Shown here one piece after another: positions 51,868-60,919 of a stretch of 64,000 bases of DNA. The number at the start of each line of letters is the position of its first letter. Position 1 is the stretch's first letter. A program made the translations under genes and the position numbers. The stretch is taken from NCBI GenBank assembly GCA_902500995.1, contig CABVSR010000005.1, positions 124,001 through 188,000 of the forward strand, written 5' to 3'. The notes beneath the pieces were generated by a model. It was given only the letters and a program-made list of their open reading frames with translations. It was not told where the DNA came from and did no database searches. This DNA comes from an uncultured Nitrospira sp. (GTDB lineage Bacteria; Nitrospirota; Nitrospiria; Nitrospirales; Nitrospiraceae).

Positions 51868-52926
51868 ATGATCGTAAACGTTCCACGAATCAAAGCAGCC
51901 ATCCGCAGGGCGGTAGCCTGGGGCTTTCACTTCTCGCCGATACCGCACTGGCGGCATCGGGGGAAGGTCGTCGTGCTCATGTACCACCGGGTGTTGGCTC
52001 GTCAGGAAGTCGTTCTTCAGTCGGTGCAGCCAGGTATGTATGTGCTGGATAGCGTGTTTGCTCAGCAGATGGCTTTTCTTAAAGAAGAGTTTACGATCCT
52101 GTCGCTGCAGCAGCTGCTGGAGCTTTGGCAGTCAGGCCAATGGAATGCCCGCGCCCGGTATTGTGTGGTCACGTTTGACGACGGGTGGCTCGACAATTAC
52201 CGCCATGCGTATCCGGTGCTGAAGAAGGCTGGTATTCCCGCGACGATATTCCTTCCCACTGACTACGTGGGAAGCAACCAGTGGTTTTGGCCGGATCAAC
52301 TGGCGCTTCTCTTTAAGGTTCTGGCTGGCCGAAAAGTGACGCCTGAAGCAATAACGCAATTGAGGCAAGTGTTTCTTGACTATTTGGGCGCCCACGGCGG
52401 CCCATGTATCGAAGCGATCGAGCGTGGAGAGCACGTGACTGATCACATCATCGAGCAATGCAAACAGCTTCCAATTGAACGAATTCAGGAATTGGTGTCC
52501 GCGTTGGCCACTCGATTGGGTGTATCGCTCCCTCAGGAACGGGTGGTTGTGAACTGGGACGAGGTGCGCGAGATGTCCGAGAATGGGATCTCATTCGGAT
52601 CTCACTCATGCTCGCATCGCATTCTGACCACCATCACATTCGATGAGGTGTCTGCCGAGCTTGCCAGGTCGAGGCAGGTGCTGTTGGAGCAAGGGGTGAA
52701 CTATGTACCGGTCTTTTGTTATCCCAACGGCAACAGTGATGCTGGTGTCCAGCGGCAGGTTCAGGCCAGCGGGTATGCCGCGGCCTGTTCAGTGAGCATG
52801 GGTGTGGAAGGGCCTGCTCCTGAAAACAAATATGCGATTCGTCGCGTGGGGATTCATAATGACATAACGAACACAATCCCCTTATTTTCGTGGCGCGTGT
52901 TTGGTCCTGTGCCCTCTTCCGTATGA
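51868..52926 (+). CDS. Polysaccharide deacetylase, CE4 family
   Basis: This NodB-type deacetylase has 352 aa. Metal and catalytic motifs are VVTFDDGWLDNY at about 100-111 and the His pair in SFGSHSCSH. PVFCYPNGNSD corresponds to the later family motif. VVVLMYHRVL near the N-terminus is typical. No clear signal peptide is present (a basic, mildly hydrophobic N-terminus only). It differs from the deacetylase at 19831 in motif wording and in a central insertion (about 150-210). Its stop lies 40 nt before the ATP-grasp start. Confidence 0.9.
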   Translation: MIVNVPRIKAAIRRAVAWGFHFSPIPHWRHRGKVVVLMYHRVLARQEVVLQSVQPGMYVLDSVFAQQMAFLKEEFTILSLQQLLELWQSGQWNARARYCVVTFDDGWLDNYRHAYPVLKKAGIPATIFLPTDYVGSNQWFWPDQLALLFKVLAGRKVTPEAITQLRQVFLDYLGAHGGPCIEAIERGEHVTDHIIEQCKQLPIERIQELVSALATRLGVSLPQERVVVNWDEVREMSENGISFGSHSCSHRILTTITFDEVSAELARSRQVLLEQGVNYVPVFCYPNGNSDAGVQRQVQASGYAAACSVSMGVEGPAPENKYAIRRVGIHNDITNTIPLFSWRVFGPVPSSV

Positions 52927-52966
52927 ACGCGCCAGTGCAGGAATCGGCCATGACGGGAGCTCATTC

Positions 52967-54154
52967 GTGAGAGTGCTGATTACCGATGGGAATGAGCGCG
53001 CAGCGCTCGCGGTGACACGAGCGCTCGGCCGTCAGAACGTTGAGGTAATCGTTGGCGCGGAGTCTGAACGGTCGCTTGCAGGCTCATCCCGGTATTGCCG
53101 GCAGAGTTTTGTCTATCCATCCCCGTATCAAGAACCGGATGGATTCGTGAGCCGGTTATTGGAGATGCTTCGCAATGATGACGTCGATGCCGTATTTCCC
53201 ATATCCGACATTGCCATGCATGTGATCGGACCCGAACGCGCGCATCTTGAGCGCCATACTAGAATTCCAGCCCCTCCAGCAGAAGTCTTTCAGGAGATTT
53301 CCGATAAGTATCGATTGATGCAACGAGCGCTTTCAGACGGCGTCGGCATTCCCGAGACCATTTTTGTTCCAGACGGCAATCTAGACCCGGTTATCGACGC
53401 GATTGCCGGCTTTCCGGTGGTGGTGAAACCGGGGTGTTCATTGGTGAAGGACGGCCGTCAGTGGAAGAAAACCAGCGTCTGTTATGCGGAATCTCGCGAG
53501 GAGCTGCGGCGTGTCTACCGGGATAAAGGCTACCTGCGATCGCCATCATTGATCCAACAGCGCGTGATAGGGGAAGGGCAGGGGCTCTTTGTCCTGATGC
53601 AGGAGGGCGTCCCATTGGGGATGTTTGCGCATCGAAGACTGCGTGAACGGCCCCCGTCCGGCGGAGTCAGCGTGTTGCGGGAAAGTATTGCCTTGCCGAA
53701 ATCGATGGTTGAGGCTACCCTCACATTGTTGCAACGGGTGAAGTGGCACGGAGTTGCCATGGTGGAGTTTAAGGTCGATCAAGATAGTCAGCGTCCTTTG
53801 CTGATGGAGATTAACGGACGGTTCTGGGGATCGTTGCAATTGGCGGTGGATGCCGGTGTGAACTTCCCCTTAATGCTGCTCAACATGGCCATGGGAAAAG
53901 CCGAAACCCTGCCTGAAAATGGATATCGGGCCGGGGTGAAGTCCCGATGGCTGCTGGGTGATCTAGATCAATTGATGATGCGCCTCTTGAAACGTGATGA
54001 TGTCCTTAACCTTCCGCCCGGTGCACCGTCTAAACTTCAGTCTCTTATGGCATTCTGTCGGTTTTGGGACCGAGACATGTTTTATGAGGTGGAGGACTTC
54101 GACGATCCTGGTCCAAGCCGCTTTGAACTGTTGCGATATGTGAAGTTGGCATAG
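52967..54154 (+). CDS. ATP-grasp family ligase
   Basis: This ATP-dependent carboxylate ligase has 395 aa. The N-terminal pre-ATP-grasp domain begins RVLITDGNERAALAVTRAL. The ATP-grasp core has FPVVVKPGCSL, SLIQQRVIGEGQGLFVL, and the metal-binding LLMEINGRFWGSLQLAVDAG. GTG 52967 is chosen: GGGAG lies 8 nt upstream and the Rossmann strand follows directly; the frame is open to 52901, inside the deacetylase gene. It may join an amino acid or another amine to an acid on the glycan. Substrates are unknown. Confidence 0.88.
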   Translation: MRVLITDGNERAALAVTRALGRQNVEVIVGAESERSLAGSSRYCRQSFVYPSPYQEPDGFVSRLLEMLRNDDVDAVFPISDIAMHVIGPERAHLERHTRIPAPPAEVFQEISDKYRLMQRALSDGVGIPETIFVPDGNLDPVIDAIAGFPVVVKPGCSLVKDGRQWKKTSVCYAESREELRRVYRDKGYLRSPSLIQQRVIGEGQGLFVLMQEGVPLGMFAHRRLRERPPSGGVSVLRESIALPKSMVEATLTLLQRVKWHGVAMVEFKVDQDSQRPLLMEINGRFWGSLQLAVDAGVNFPLMLLNMAMGKAETLPENGYRAGVKSRWLLGDLDQLMMRLLKRDDVLNLPPGAPSKLQSLMAFCRFWDRDMFYEVEDFDDPGPSRFELLRYVKLA

Positions 54155-54162
54155 GAGTAGTG

Positions 54163-54774
54163 ATGCTGCAGGCTGATTCTCGTTCAGACGTCAAAATACG
54201 TCCATTGGTTGCGCGTGAACTTGCTCGCCGGATGAAAAGCGCTGTGAATGGCGTGTTGGATCATTGGCGATATCAGGTCCTCCTCCATCGTCAGGCATTC
54301 CCTAAACCGGCGCAGGCCATCCTTGTGGTGTGTAAAGGTAATATCTGCCGTAGTCCTTTGGCAGAGGCCTATCTCAAACATCAGGTGAAAAAAAGCGGGT
54401 TATCGATCGAGGTGTTTTCGGCAGGACTGGAAACCTCATTCGGCAAGCCGGCACATCCGCTTGCGCAGGTGGTGGGCACTCAGGGTGGACTGATCCTGAA
54501 TCAGCATGCGACACAACCGCTGCATAAGGAACAGGTGAACCGGGCAGACATCATTCTCGTGATGGAGTGGCGTCAGCGCAATAGGATTATCAAATTGTAT
54601 CCACAGGCCAGATCAAAAGTGTTCCTGCTCCGCCAGTTTTATGATCAATCTGTGCGGGAAGTGGCCGATCCCTACAGTGGAACGCTGGAAGATTTCCAAA
54701 CCTGCTTCTCGATGATTAAACAGGCCTGCGATATCCTGATCACGCGGATGTTGCCGACGAACATGCAGGGGTAG
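54163..54774 (+). CDS. Low-molecular-weight protein tyrosine phosphatase
   Basis: This LMW-PTP (203 aa) has the CX5R loop C57-KGNIC-R63-S and the general acid D169 in DPYSGTLEDF. The N-terminal 45 residues are an extension beyond the usual roughly 150-residue domain. In capsule loci such phosphatases (Wzb) dephosphorylate the Wzc kinase. Here the kinase is at 16420, about 35 kb upstream in the same locus. AGGAG lies 5 nt before ATG 54163; GTG 54160 is in frame. It follows the ATP-grasp gene after 8 nt. Confidence 0.9.
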   Translation: MLQADSRSDVKIRPLVARELARRMKSAVNGVLDHWRYQVLLHRQAFPKPAQAILVVCKGNICRSPLAEAYLKHQVKKSGLSIEVFSAGLETSFGKPAHPLAQVVGTQGGLILNQHATQPLHKEQVNRADIILVMEWRQRNRIIKLYPQARSKVFLLRQFYDQSVREVADPYSGTLEDFQTCFSMIKQACDILITRMLPTNMQG

Positions 54775-54830
54775 GATCCGAACGGGAGGAAGGCGCATAT
54801 CGTACAGGCTAAGGGAGGCCCGGCAGGCAC

Positions 54831-55577
54831 ATGAGTTTGCGAACGAGACTGTTCAACATTTACTGGACATTGCGGAGCGCCATTGTCCCGACCCTCAGAT
54901 ATTCTCAGTACTCATATGAGGAGTCGCTGAAACGGTATGTGACGCCGTCGGTCGAATGGGTCGAGATCGGCTGCGGCCATTCTATTCTTCCGAGTTGGCG
55001 CGCCAACGAAGAACGTCAGCTGGTCAAAACCTGCAAGGCAATATTCGGCATCGATTACGACCTGCCGTCACTCAAGGCTCATCGCAATATCAGCAAGAAG
55101 TTGCGCGGAGATGTGACCAAGTTGCCGTTCAGAAGCGAAGCATTCGACCTGGTGACGGCTAATATGGTCGTGGAACATCTCGACAATCCCAATGAACAGT
55201 TCAAGGAAATCAGCCGGATTCTGAAGCCTAAAGGGGTCTTCCTCTTTCACACGCCGAATGCGTATGGCTATGGAGTCATTCTTTCCAAACTTGTGCCCGA
55301 ATCGTTCAAAGGCAAACTCATTCACTTGCTTGAGGGGCGGGAAGAAGCGGACGTCTTTCCTACGCACTACAAAGCCAATACGGAGTCTCAGGTGAAGGCG
55401 TTAGCTCAGGCCAACGGTTTTGAGGTCTTACAGCTCGACTTAATTCCAACAGATGCCATTTTTGCCATGATTCCACCGCTGGCTGCCTTGGAACTCTTGT
55501 GGATTCGGCTGCTCACAACCCAGCCCTTTCGGAATCTTCGCACCAACATGATTGTGGCGATGAGGAAAGTGGCCTAA
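54831..55577 (+). CDS. SAM-dependent methyltransferase
   Basis: This class I methyltransferase has 248 aa. The SAM loop is WVEIGCGHSILP at about 43-54, the acidic strand is IFGIDYDLPS, DVTKLPFRSEAFDLVTANMV is the substrate-side region, and EISRILKPKGVFLFHTPN is a typical Methyltransf_11 ending. A hydrophobic C-terminal part (IPPLAALELLWIRLL) could touch the membrane. It probably methylates a sugar or lipid intermediate. The target is unknown. Confidence 0.85.
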   Translation: MSLRTRLFNIYWTLRSAIVPTLRYSQYSYEESLKRYVTPSVEWVEIGCGHSILPSWRANEERQLVKTCKAIFGIDYDLPSLKAHRNISKKLRGDVTKLPFRSEAFDLVTANMVVEHLDNPNEQFKEISRILKPKGVFLFHTPNAYGYGVILSKLVPESFKGKLIHLLEGREEADVFPTHYKANTESQVKALAQANGFEVLQLDLIPTDAIFAMIPPLAALELLWIRLLTTQPFRNLRTNMIVAMRKVA

Positions 55578-55688
55578 GTGAACACTTCTCAAATGTTCAG
55601 GTTTGCGAGTTCTAAAGAATTCAATGAGACTCCAAATCTCTGTGAGTCAGTCGTCTCCTGATCGGCGCGAAAACGCAGTCTGCAATTA

Positions 55689-57089
55689 GTGGGTTGGAAA
55701 GTGGAATTTGAAAGGCAATTCGAAGGTATGTTGAGGCCAGGGCTGCAGGCGACCGTGCAAGGTACAATGGGCCATTCAATACCTGGCGTTCAGGCGAGGC
55801 CGAAGGACAAGGAATTGGGTTTTGTCCTTGTTTTGCTTGCCATGCTGTTTGAATTTGGAAGGCCACAAGACTTTTTGCCTCCACTCAAGATAATTCCATT
55901 TCCCTCAGTTATAGATGCTTCTATTTCCTTGGCCGTAATTTTTTCAGGACGGGCAAGCCTTTCCAACGTGCAGTCGAAATTGTGGATGGGGCTATTGGTT
56001 TTCATGGCACTCTGGGTGCCTTTTGCAACTAACAATTTCTATGCCTTCTCGCTATTGAAGGACCTCACGTTGTATTTCTGTTTTTATTTGGGAATCATTA
56101 CATTTGTTAATACGACTGGAAAGATGCAGAAACTCATTCTGGTCTGGTTGGGGGTTCATGCTCTATTGGCAATCAATGGAATGCTACATGGGGGGCGTGG
56201 TGTTGGAGGTTGGCTTGGGGATGAAAATGACTTTGCGATGGAGATGAATGTCGCAGTTCCCTTCGCATTTTTTCTCTACCAAGGGACGACAGCGAAAGGT
56301 GCAAAGGTCCTGTACTTGGTTCTGTTGGGCATATTTGTGTTGTCGTCAATTGCCACTGCGTCGCGAGGAGGATTTCTTGGGTTATTGGCTGTCAGTTCGT
56401 TCTGCTGGTTCTATTCACCGCGAAAAGTATGGTCGCTAGTGTTGTTGACGGGTGTGTTACTGCTGGTGTTGGTTGCCGCTCCTCAGGAATATTGGGATCG
56501 AATGCAAACGATCACCGATGACAGTACGATGGAGTCCGGCACCGCCGGTCAGCGAATGTTCACGTGGGGAATTGGATGGGAAATGTTCCTGGCGAATCCC
56601 GTCTTCGGTGTTGGTCAAGGCAATTTCCCCTGGACGATCGGCGAATATCTCGGCGGTCGGACCTGGCAGACCAAGTCACTGGCTGGTCGACAGGCGCATT
56701 CCTTATATTTCACATTATTGCCAGAATTGGGGCTGTTGGGGGTCCTTATGTTTGGAAGCATAGTGGTGTTTAACTATAAAGATGTCAGGTACTGTAATCG
56801 GTTGGGTATGCGACGACATCTGGTTCATCGGCATGAAGTTGTTTCAGTTGATGCCGATTTGGAAAAGGCAGCATGGTTCGGGAACGCCATTTTGGGGGCC
56901 CTCGTAGCATACCTTGTTACCAGCACATTTATCTCGACGCTGTATTACCCTACCTTCTGGATCTTAACGGGCCTTGCCGTGGCTCTAAAAAACACTACCG
57001 AGCGATATTCTAAGAATGCCACTGAAGTGGTGTCACAGCCTATTCCTGCTCGAGTGAATCCTTGGGGCAGGCCTCGCCCTGCGAGATAG
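55689..57089 (+). CDS. O-antigen polymerase/ligase-like membrane protein (Wzy_C)
   Basis: This integral membrane protein (up to 466 aa) has about ten hydrophobic segments and a large periplasmic loop in the second half. The core pattern is GWLGDENDFAMEMNVAVPF, SSIATASRGGFLGLL, and in the loop GTAGQRMFTWGIGWEMF, NPVFGVGQGNFP and QAHSLYFTLLPELGLLG, as in Wzy/WaaL and exosortase-associated O-ligases. It either polymerises repeat units or transfers a glycan to an acceptor. The start is uncertain: GTG 55689 or ATG 55728, neither with a strong ribosome site. Confidence 0.85.
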   Translation: MGWKVEFERQFEGMLRPGLQATVQGTMGHSIPGVQARPKDKELGFVLVLLAMLFEFGRPQDFLPPLKIIPFPSVIDASISLAVIFSGRASLSNVQSKLWMGLLVFMALWVPFATNNFYAFSLLKDLTLYFCFYLGIITFVNTTGKMQKLILVWLGVHALLAINGMLHGGRGVGGWLGDENDFAMEMNVAVPFAFFLYQGTTAKGAKVLYLVLLGIFVLSSIATASRGGFLGLLAVSSFCWFYSPRKVWSLVLLTGVLLLVLVAAPQEYWDRMQTITDDSTMESGTAGQRMFTWGIGWEMFLANPVFGVGQGNFPWTIGEYLGGRTWQTKSLAGRQAHSLYFTLLPELGLLGVLMFGSIVVFNYKDVRYCNRLGMRRHLVHRHEVVSVDADLEKAAWFGNAILGALVAYLVTSTFISTLYYPTFWILTGLAVALKNTTERYSKNATEVVSQPIPARVNPWGRPRPAR

Positions 57090-57220
57090 TGGCATTTCCT
57101 GAATGAGTGGGAAGTATTCATGGGTTAATTTGGAATGGGTGCGGTCGAGCACGGTATACGGTTGCGATCGGGATTTCCCCAAGTAGATACAATGCACTGC
57201 GATTCTGAGATGTGTTCAGT

Positions 57221-58537
57221 ATGAGCCGACAAAACTTAGTGTTGAGTGCGCTTCTCCTTTTATCGATTCGTGTCGCGTTGATCATATGGGGAGGGCAACA
57301 TGACGCGCCTGGAGGAGACCAACTTGCCTTCTACTCCGCTTCACAGCAGCTTGCCCATTCTTCTGCGGAATGGTTGAAAGGAGGGGGCGAGTTTGGATAT
57401 CGCGCTCCCATGTATTTTGTTTATCTTGCTGGGATTTTCAACTTTGTTTCAGGCTCAACGTTTCTGACAGGCCAGATTGCCACGGCACTTATTGGGGTCC
57501 TTAACTGTGTCTTGATTTTTGTATTGATCCGGAATCTGACAGACGATACAGGCGCCAAACTGGGATTCTGGCTCAGGGGGATTCTCCCGTCCTATGTGGT
57601 AGCCGACACGTTTGTGATGAGTGAGCCGCTGTTTGCTACGTTCCTCCTCTCAGCCCTTGTAATCATTTCTCTCAAGCCGAATTATCCAGACAGTCGTCAA
57701 GCTTTTGTTCTCGGGGTGCTTATTGCTTGTTGTGTTCTTACCCGGGAAGTGGCCATTGTCTATCCAATCGTATTCGGCGGATATCTGATTATGGCCTCGG
57801 GCTCACGACAGGATGGGTTGAGGCATGTTGCCGTATTCGCCATGATGCTGTTGATTACATTAGCACCTTGGATGTGGAGGAATGTCATTGTCTGGGGGCA
57901 ACCGCTTCCGATCAGCTATACGTCTGGGGTTAATTTACACATAGGAAATAACCCAGAGGCGACAGGGAAATGGGTCCGATTTTCTCCTGAATCGGACGAA
58001 ATAAACCTGGGTTTCGGAACACCTCAATCGGATGCGTGGCATCGACAGGAGGCACTCAGGTATATCCAGGAAGATCCGGCTCATTTTATGCGGTTGGGGT
58101 TCAAGAAGGTAGCTTGGTTCCTCTGGCCAAGGTTTGAGCGAGAAGAAATCAAGGAATTGTATAAGTTACCAGCTAGGCAGGCTACCTTGTTGAGTGGGGT
58201 ACTTGGCGTCTTGAGCGCAGGTGTAATGATTATAGGTATTGCTGGATTTGTATTCGGAAAGCGTGATTGGTTCTGGTGGATCAGCCTGACCCTGATCGCA
58301 TACACGATCTTTGTGACCTTTGTCATATATGGTTCTCCTCGGTACCGAGATGCCGTCGACTATCTTCTGCTGGTGTTTGCAGCGAACGCGATCACACGGT
58401 GGCGCTCACTTTTGGTAAAGATACGAACGCGTGGGTCGTTGGTTCGAAAGCAACTTTTTATTCTGTTGCCCGTTCTTTCCTACATCCTGATCAATTGGAT
58501 GTGGATTGCATATGATCTGATTAAGTCAGGTCACTAG
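57221..58537 (+). CDS. GT39/ArnT-like membrane glycosyltransferase
   Basis: This polytopic membrane protein (about 438 aa) has ten or more predicted helices. The first periplasmic loop carries HDAPGGDQLAFY with the catalytic-type Asp, and EFGYRAPMYFVYLAGIF, as in PMT/ArnT-type GT-C enzymes that use polyprenyl-phosphate sugars. GSPRYRDAVDYLLLVF near the end is also typical. It should add a sugar on the periplasmic side. ATG 57221 or GTG 57212 is the start. Confidence 0.82.
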   Translation: MSRQNLVLSALLLLSIRVALIIWGGQHDAPGGDQLAFYSASQQLAHSSAEWLKGGGEFGYRAPMYFVYLAGIFNFVSGSTFLTGQIATALIGVLNCVLIFVLIRNLTDDTGAKLGFWLRGILPSYVVADTFVMSEPLFATFLLSALVIISLKPNYPDSRQAFVLGVLIACCVLTREVAIVYPIVFGGYLIMASGSRQDGLRHVAVFAMMLLITLAPWMWRNVIVWGQPLPISYTSGVNLHIGNNPEATGKWVRFSPESDEINLGFGTPQSDAWHRQEALRYIQEDPAHFMRLGFKKVAWFLWPRFEREEIKELYKLPARQATLLSGVLGVLSAGVMIIGIAGFVFGKRDWFWWISLTLIAYTIFVTFVIYGSPRYRDAVDYLLLVFAANAITRWRSLLVKIRTRGSLVRKQLFILLPVLSYILINWMWIAYDLIKSGH

Positions 58538-58586
58538 CCAGGTGCATTATAAGGCTGCTTAGGCGAAGCGATCTAGTGCTGTTGGC

Positions 58587-59732
58587 ATGAGAGTTGAGAA
58601 CATGGTCGGACCGCACGACCTCAAAACAATTCTGTACCTCACAACCAGCAGCGGCCCTGGCGGTGCCGAGCGGGTAATCAGTAATTTGGCTTCATCGCTG
58701 GATCCTAAGAGATATCGAGCCATTCTCTGTTTGTTTCGTCCCGGGTGGCTTCAGGAGCGGAGTGAAGACTGCGGGATTCGAACGTTCATTATTCCGACTC
58801 AAGGCATGACCGATTGGCGATGGGCCATTCAGTTCAAACATTTGCTGCGACAGGAGCGGGTGGACCTGGTTCATGCGCACGAATTTGACGCCAATGTGCA
58901 GGGAGCCTTCGTCGCAAACCTGACAGGAATCCCACTTGTGGCAACGGTTCATGGAAAAAACTACTTCTGGGAGAAGCGAAGACGTCGCCTCGCATATCGG
59001 TGTGTAAGTCGTATTGCTACCATGGTAGCGGTATCTCAGGATCTCAAACAATTTATCGTTGAGAAAGTCGGAATTGCACCGCATCGGCTCAAAGTGCTCT
59101 ATAACGGAGTACACGCATTGCAGAATTGTTCCAGCGCTGAGGTAAATCAATGCCGGAAGGAGCTGGGCTTGCCTGAGAGTCATCAAGTTGTGGGTGTTGT
59201 CGGCAATCTGTATCCGGTAAAGGGGCATCAATATTTGATTGAGGCGATTCCCTCGATCCTGATGAAATGCCCAAACACGTCATTTGTGTTTGCCGGCAGA
59301 GGCGAACTTGAGACTGATTTGAAGGCGCAAGTGCATCGGCTTGGGGTAGATACCAAAGTGTTCTTCCTCGGCCTGAGGCACGATATTCATCGGATTCTGG
59401 CTATGCTTGATGTGTTTGTCCTGCCCTCGCTGTCGGAGGGACTTTCGATGGCAATCCTAGAAGCGATGGTTGCAGGAAAGCCAGTGGTTGCGACGCGTGT
59501 TGGAGGTAATCCAGAACTTGTAATCGATGGTGAAACAGGGTTTCTAGTTCCCGAGAAGGACAGTCAGGCATTAGCCGCTAGAGTGTTGACCTTATTGACG
59601 AACAGCCCCCAGGCTGCTCTTTTGGGGGAGCAAGGCCAACGTCGAGCTGAAGCACAATTTAGCCTACGGGCTATGGTCTCTGCCTATCAGTCGCTTTATG
59701 ATGAGCGCCTGAAGAAAGAGTATAGCTCCTGA
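58587..59732 (+). CDS. Glycosyltransferase, GT4 family
   Basis: This GT-B enzyme has 381 aa. It has SSGPGGAERVISNLASSL, HAHEFDANVQGAFVA, VVGVVGNLYPVKGHQYLIEA and the donor motif SLSEGLSMAILEAMVAGKPV (E-x7-E). GNPELVIDGETGFLVPEKD closes the site. It is the first of four consecutive glycosyltransferases. The N-terminus has a short lead before the first strand; ATG 58602 is an alternative start. Confidence 0.92.
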   Translation: MRVENMVGPHDLKTILYLTTSSGPGGAERVISNLASSLDPKRYRAILCLFRPGWLQERSEDCGIRTFIIPTQGMTDWRWAIQFKHLLRQERVDLVHAHEFDANVQGAFVANLTGIPLVATVHGKNYFWEKRRRRLAYRCVSRIATMVAVSQDLKQFIVEKVGIAPHRLKVLYNGVHALQNCSSAEVNQCRKELGLPESHQVVGVVGNLYPVKGHQYLIEAIPSILMKCPNTSFVFAGRGELETDLKAQVHRLGVDTKVFFLGLRHDIHRILAMLDVFVLPSLSEGLSMAILEAMVAGKPVVATRVGGNPELVIDGETGFLVPEKDSQALAARVLTLLTNSPQAALLGEQGQRRAEAQFSLRAMVSAYQSLYDERLKKEYSS

Positions 59733-59796
59733 TAGAGAGTGTGCTTGATGGATAGCGTGGCTTATTGTTGAGTAGAGCTCAAGCCGAGATTAAGCC

Positions 59797-60918
59797 GTGA
59801 AGGTTTGTCATATCGCGATGGGTGATTTGTGGGCTGGAGCAGAAGTTCACCTGGTCGCCCTCATGACCTACCTAGTTCGATTACACGGCTTTGATTGGTC
59901 CGTGGTTTTATTTAACGAGGGACGGTTAGCGGATGAACTCAGAAAACTTCCGCTTTCCCTTACAGTCATCCCGGAGAAAACTCATAGCTCGTTAGGCATC
60001 TTCACTCGTCTTGTAAAAGAGTTTCGAGAGTTTCGCCCCGATATTGTGCATACCCATAAATATAAGGATTCGATACTCGGCTCAATTGTCGCTCGGTACG
60101 CAAGAGTTCCGCATCTGATTCGAGTCGTCCATGGCAAGCCTGAACCATTCACGGGATTCAGAAACCTGAAGATGGCTGCGTATACGATCGCGGACAGACT
60201 CGTAACCGGGCAGTTCGTGGATAAGGTGATCGCCGTCTCTGCGGACATCGAGAAGGTCTTACTTCGTACTTTCGACTCCAACCGGGTAGTGTGCATACAC
60301 AACGGGATCGATCTGAACGCCGTCCACGTCACTGTGCAGAGAGCGGCTAAGCGCAAGGAGTGGCATGTGGATGATCAGGCATTTCTGATTGGAACCGTTG
60401 GGCGATTGGTGCCGGTGAAGGGCCATACGATGCTTCTAGAAGCATTTAGACTTCTGCGCCAAAGGCATCGAAATGTAAGGTTAATGTTTGTCGGAGACGG
60501 ACCTCTACGTGGGCAGCTCGAAGCAGAAGCCGAACGATTGAATCTGACTGGATCCGTGATATTCTGCGGTCATCAAGAACAGTCGTACGACTTCATTAAC
60601 ATGATGGATCTGTTTGTCTTGCCTTCCCGACATGAAGGAATCCCCATGGTTCTTTTAGAAGCGTATGCCCTCAAGCGGCCGGTCGTGGCCAGTCATGTGG
60701 GAGGTATCCCTGAAGTTGTGACGCACGATCGCTCAGGGCTTCTCGTCAGTCCGGAAGATCCTCAGGCATTTGCCGAAGCTATGAGTGACATAATCGAAGA
60801 TCAGATAAAGGCGCTGGCGTTTGGAGAGACGGGACGAAGTCAGGTTGAGGGTGAGTTTAGTGCCCGTATAATGGCGGACCGAACGGCAGAAGTTTATCGA
60901 TCACTGTGTAAAAATTGA
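59797..60918 (+). CDS. Glycosyltransferase, GT4 family
   Basis: This GT-B enzyme has 373 aa. It has MGDLWAGAEVHLVALMTYLV, DIVHTHKYKDSILGS, GTVGRLVPVKGHTMLLEAF, GDGPLRGQLEAEAERLNL and SRHEGIPMVLLEAYALKRPV (E-x7-E). GTG 59797 is the start. Its stop is 1 nt before the next start, so the two are translationally coupled. It is similar in design to its upstream neighbour but not obviously a recent duplicate. Confidence 0.92.
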   Translation: MKVCHIAMGDLWAGAEVHLVALMTYLVRLHGFDWSVVLFNEGRLADELRKLPLSLTVIPEKTHSSLGIFTRLVKEFREFRPDIVHTHKYKDSILGSIVARYARVPHLIRVVHGKPEPFTGFRNLKMAAYTIADRLVTGQFVDKVIAVSADIEKVLLRTFDSNRVVCIHNGIDLNAVHVTVQRAAKRKEWHVDDQAFLIGTVGRLVPVKGHTMLLEAFRLLRQRHRNVRLMFVGDGPLRGQLEAEAERLNLTGSVIFCGHQEQSYDFINMMDLFVLPSRHEGIPMVLLEAYALKRPVVASHVGGIPEVVTHDRSGLLVSPEDPQAFAEAMSDIIEDQIKALAFGETGRSQVEGEFSARIMADRTAEVYRSLCKN

Positions 60919-60919
60919 A

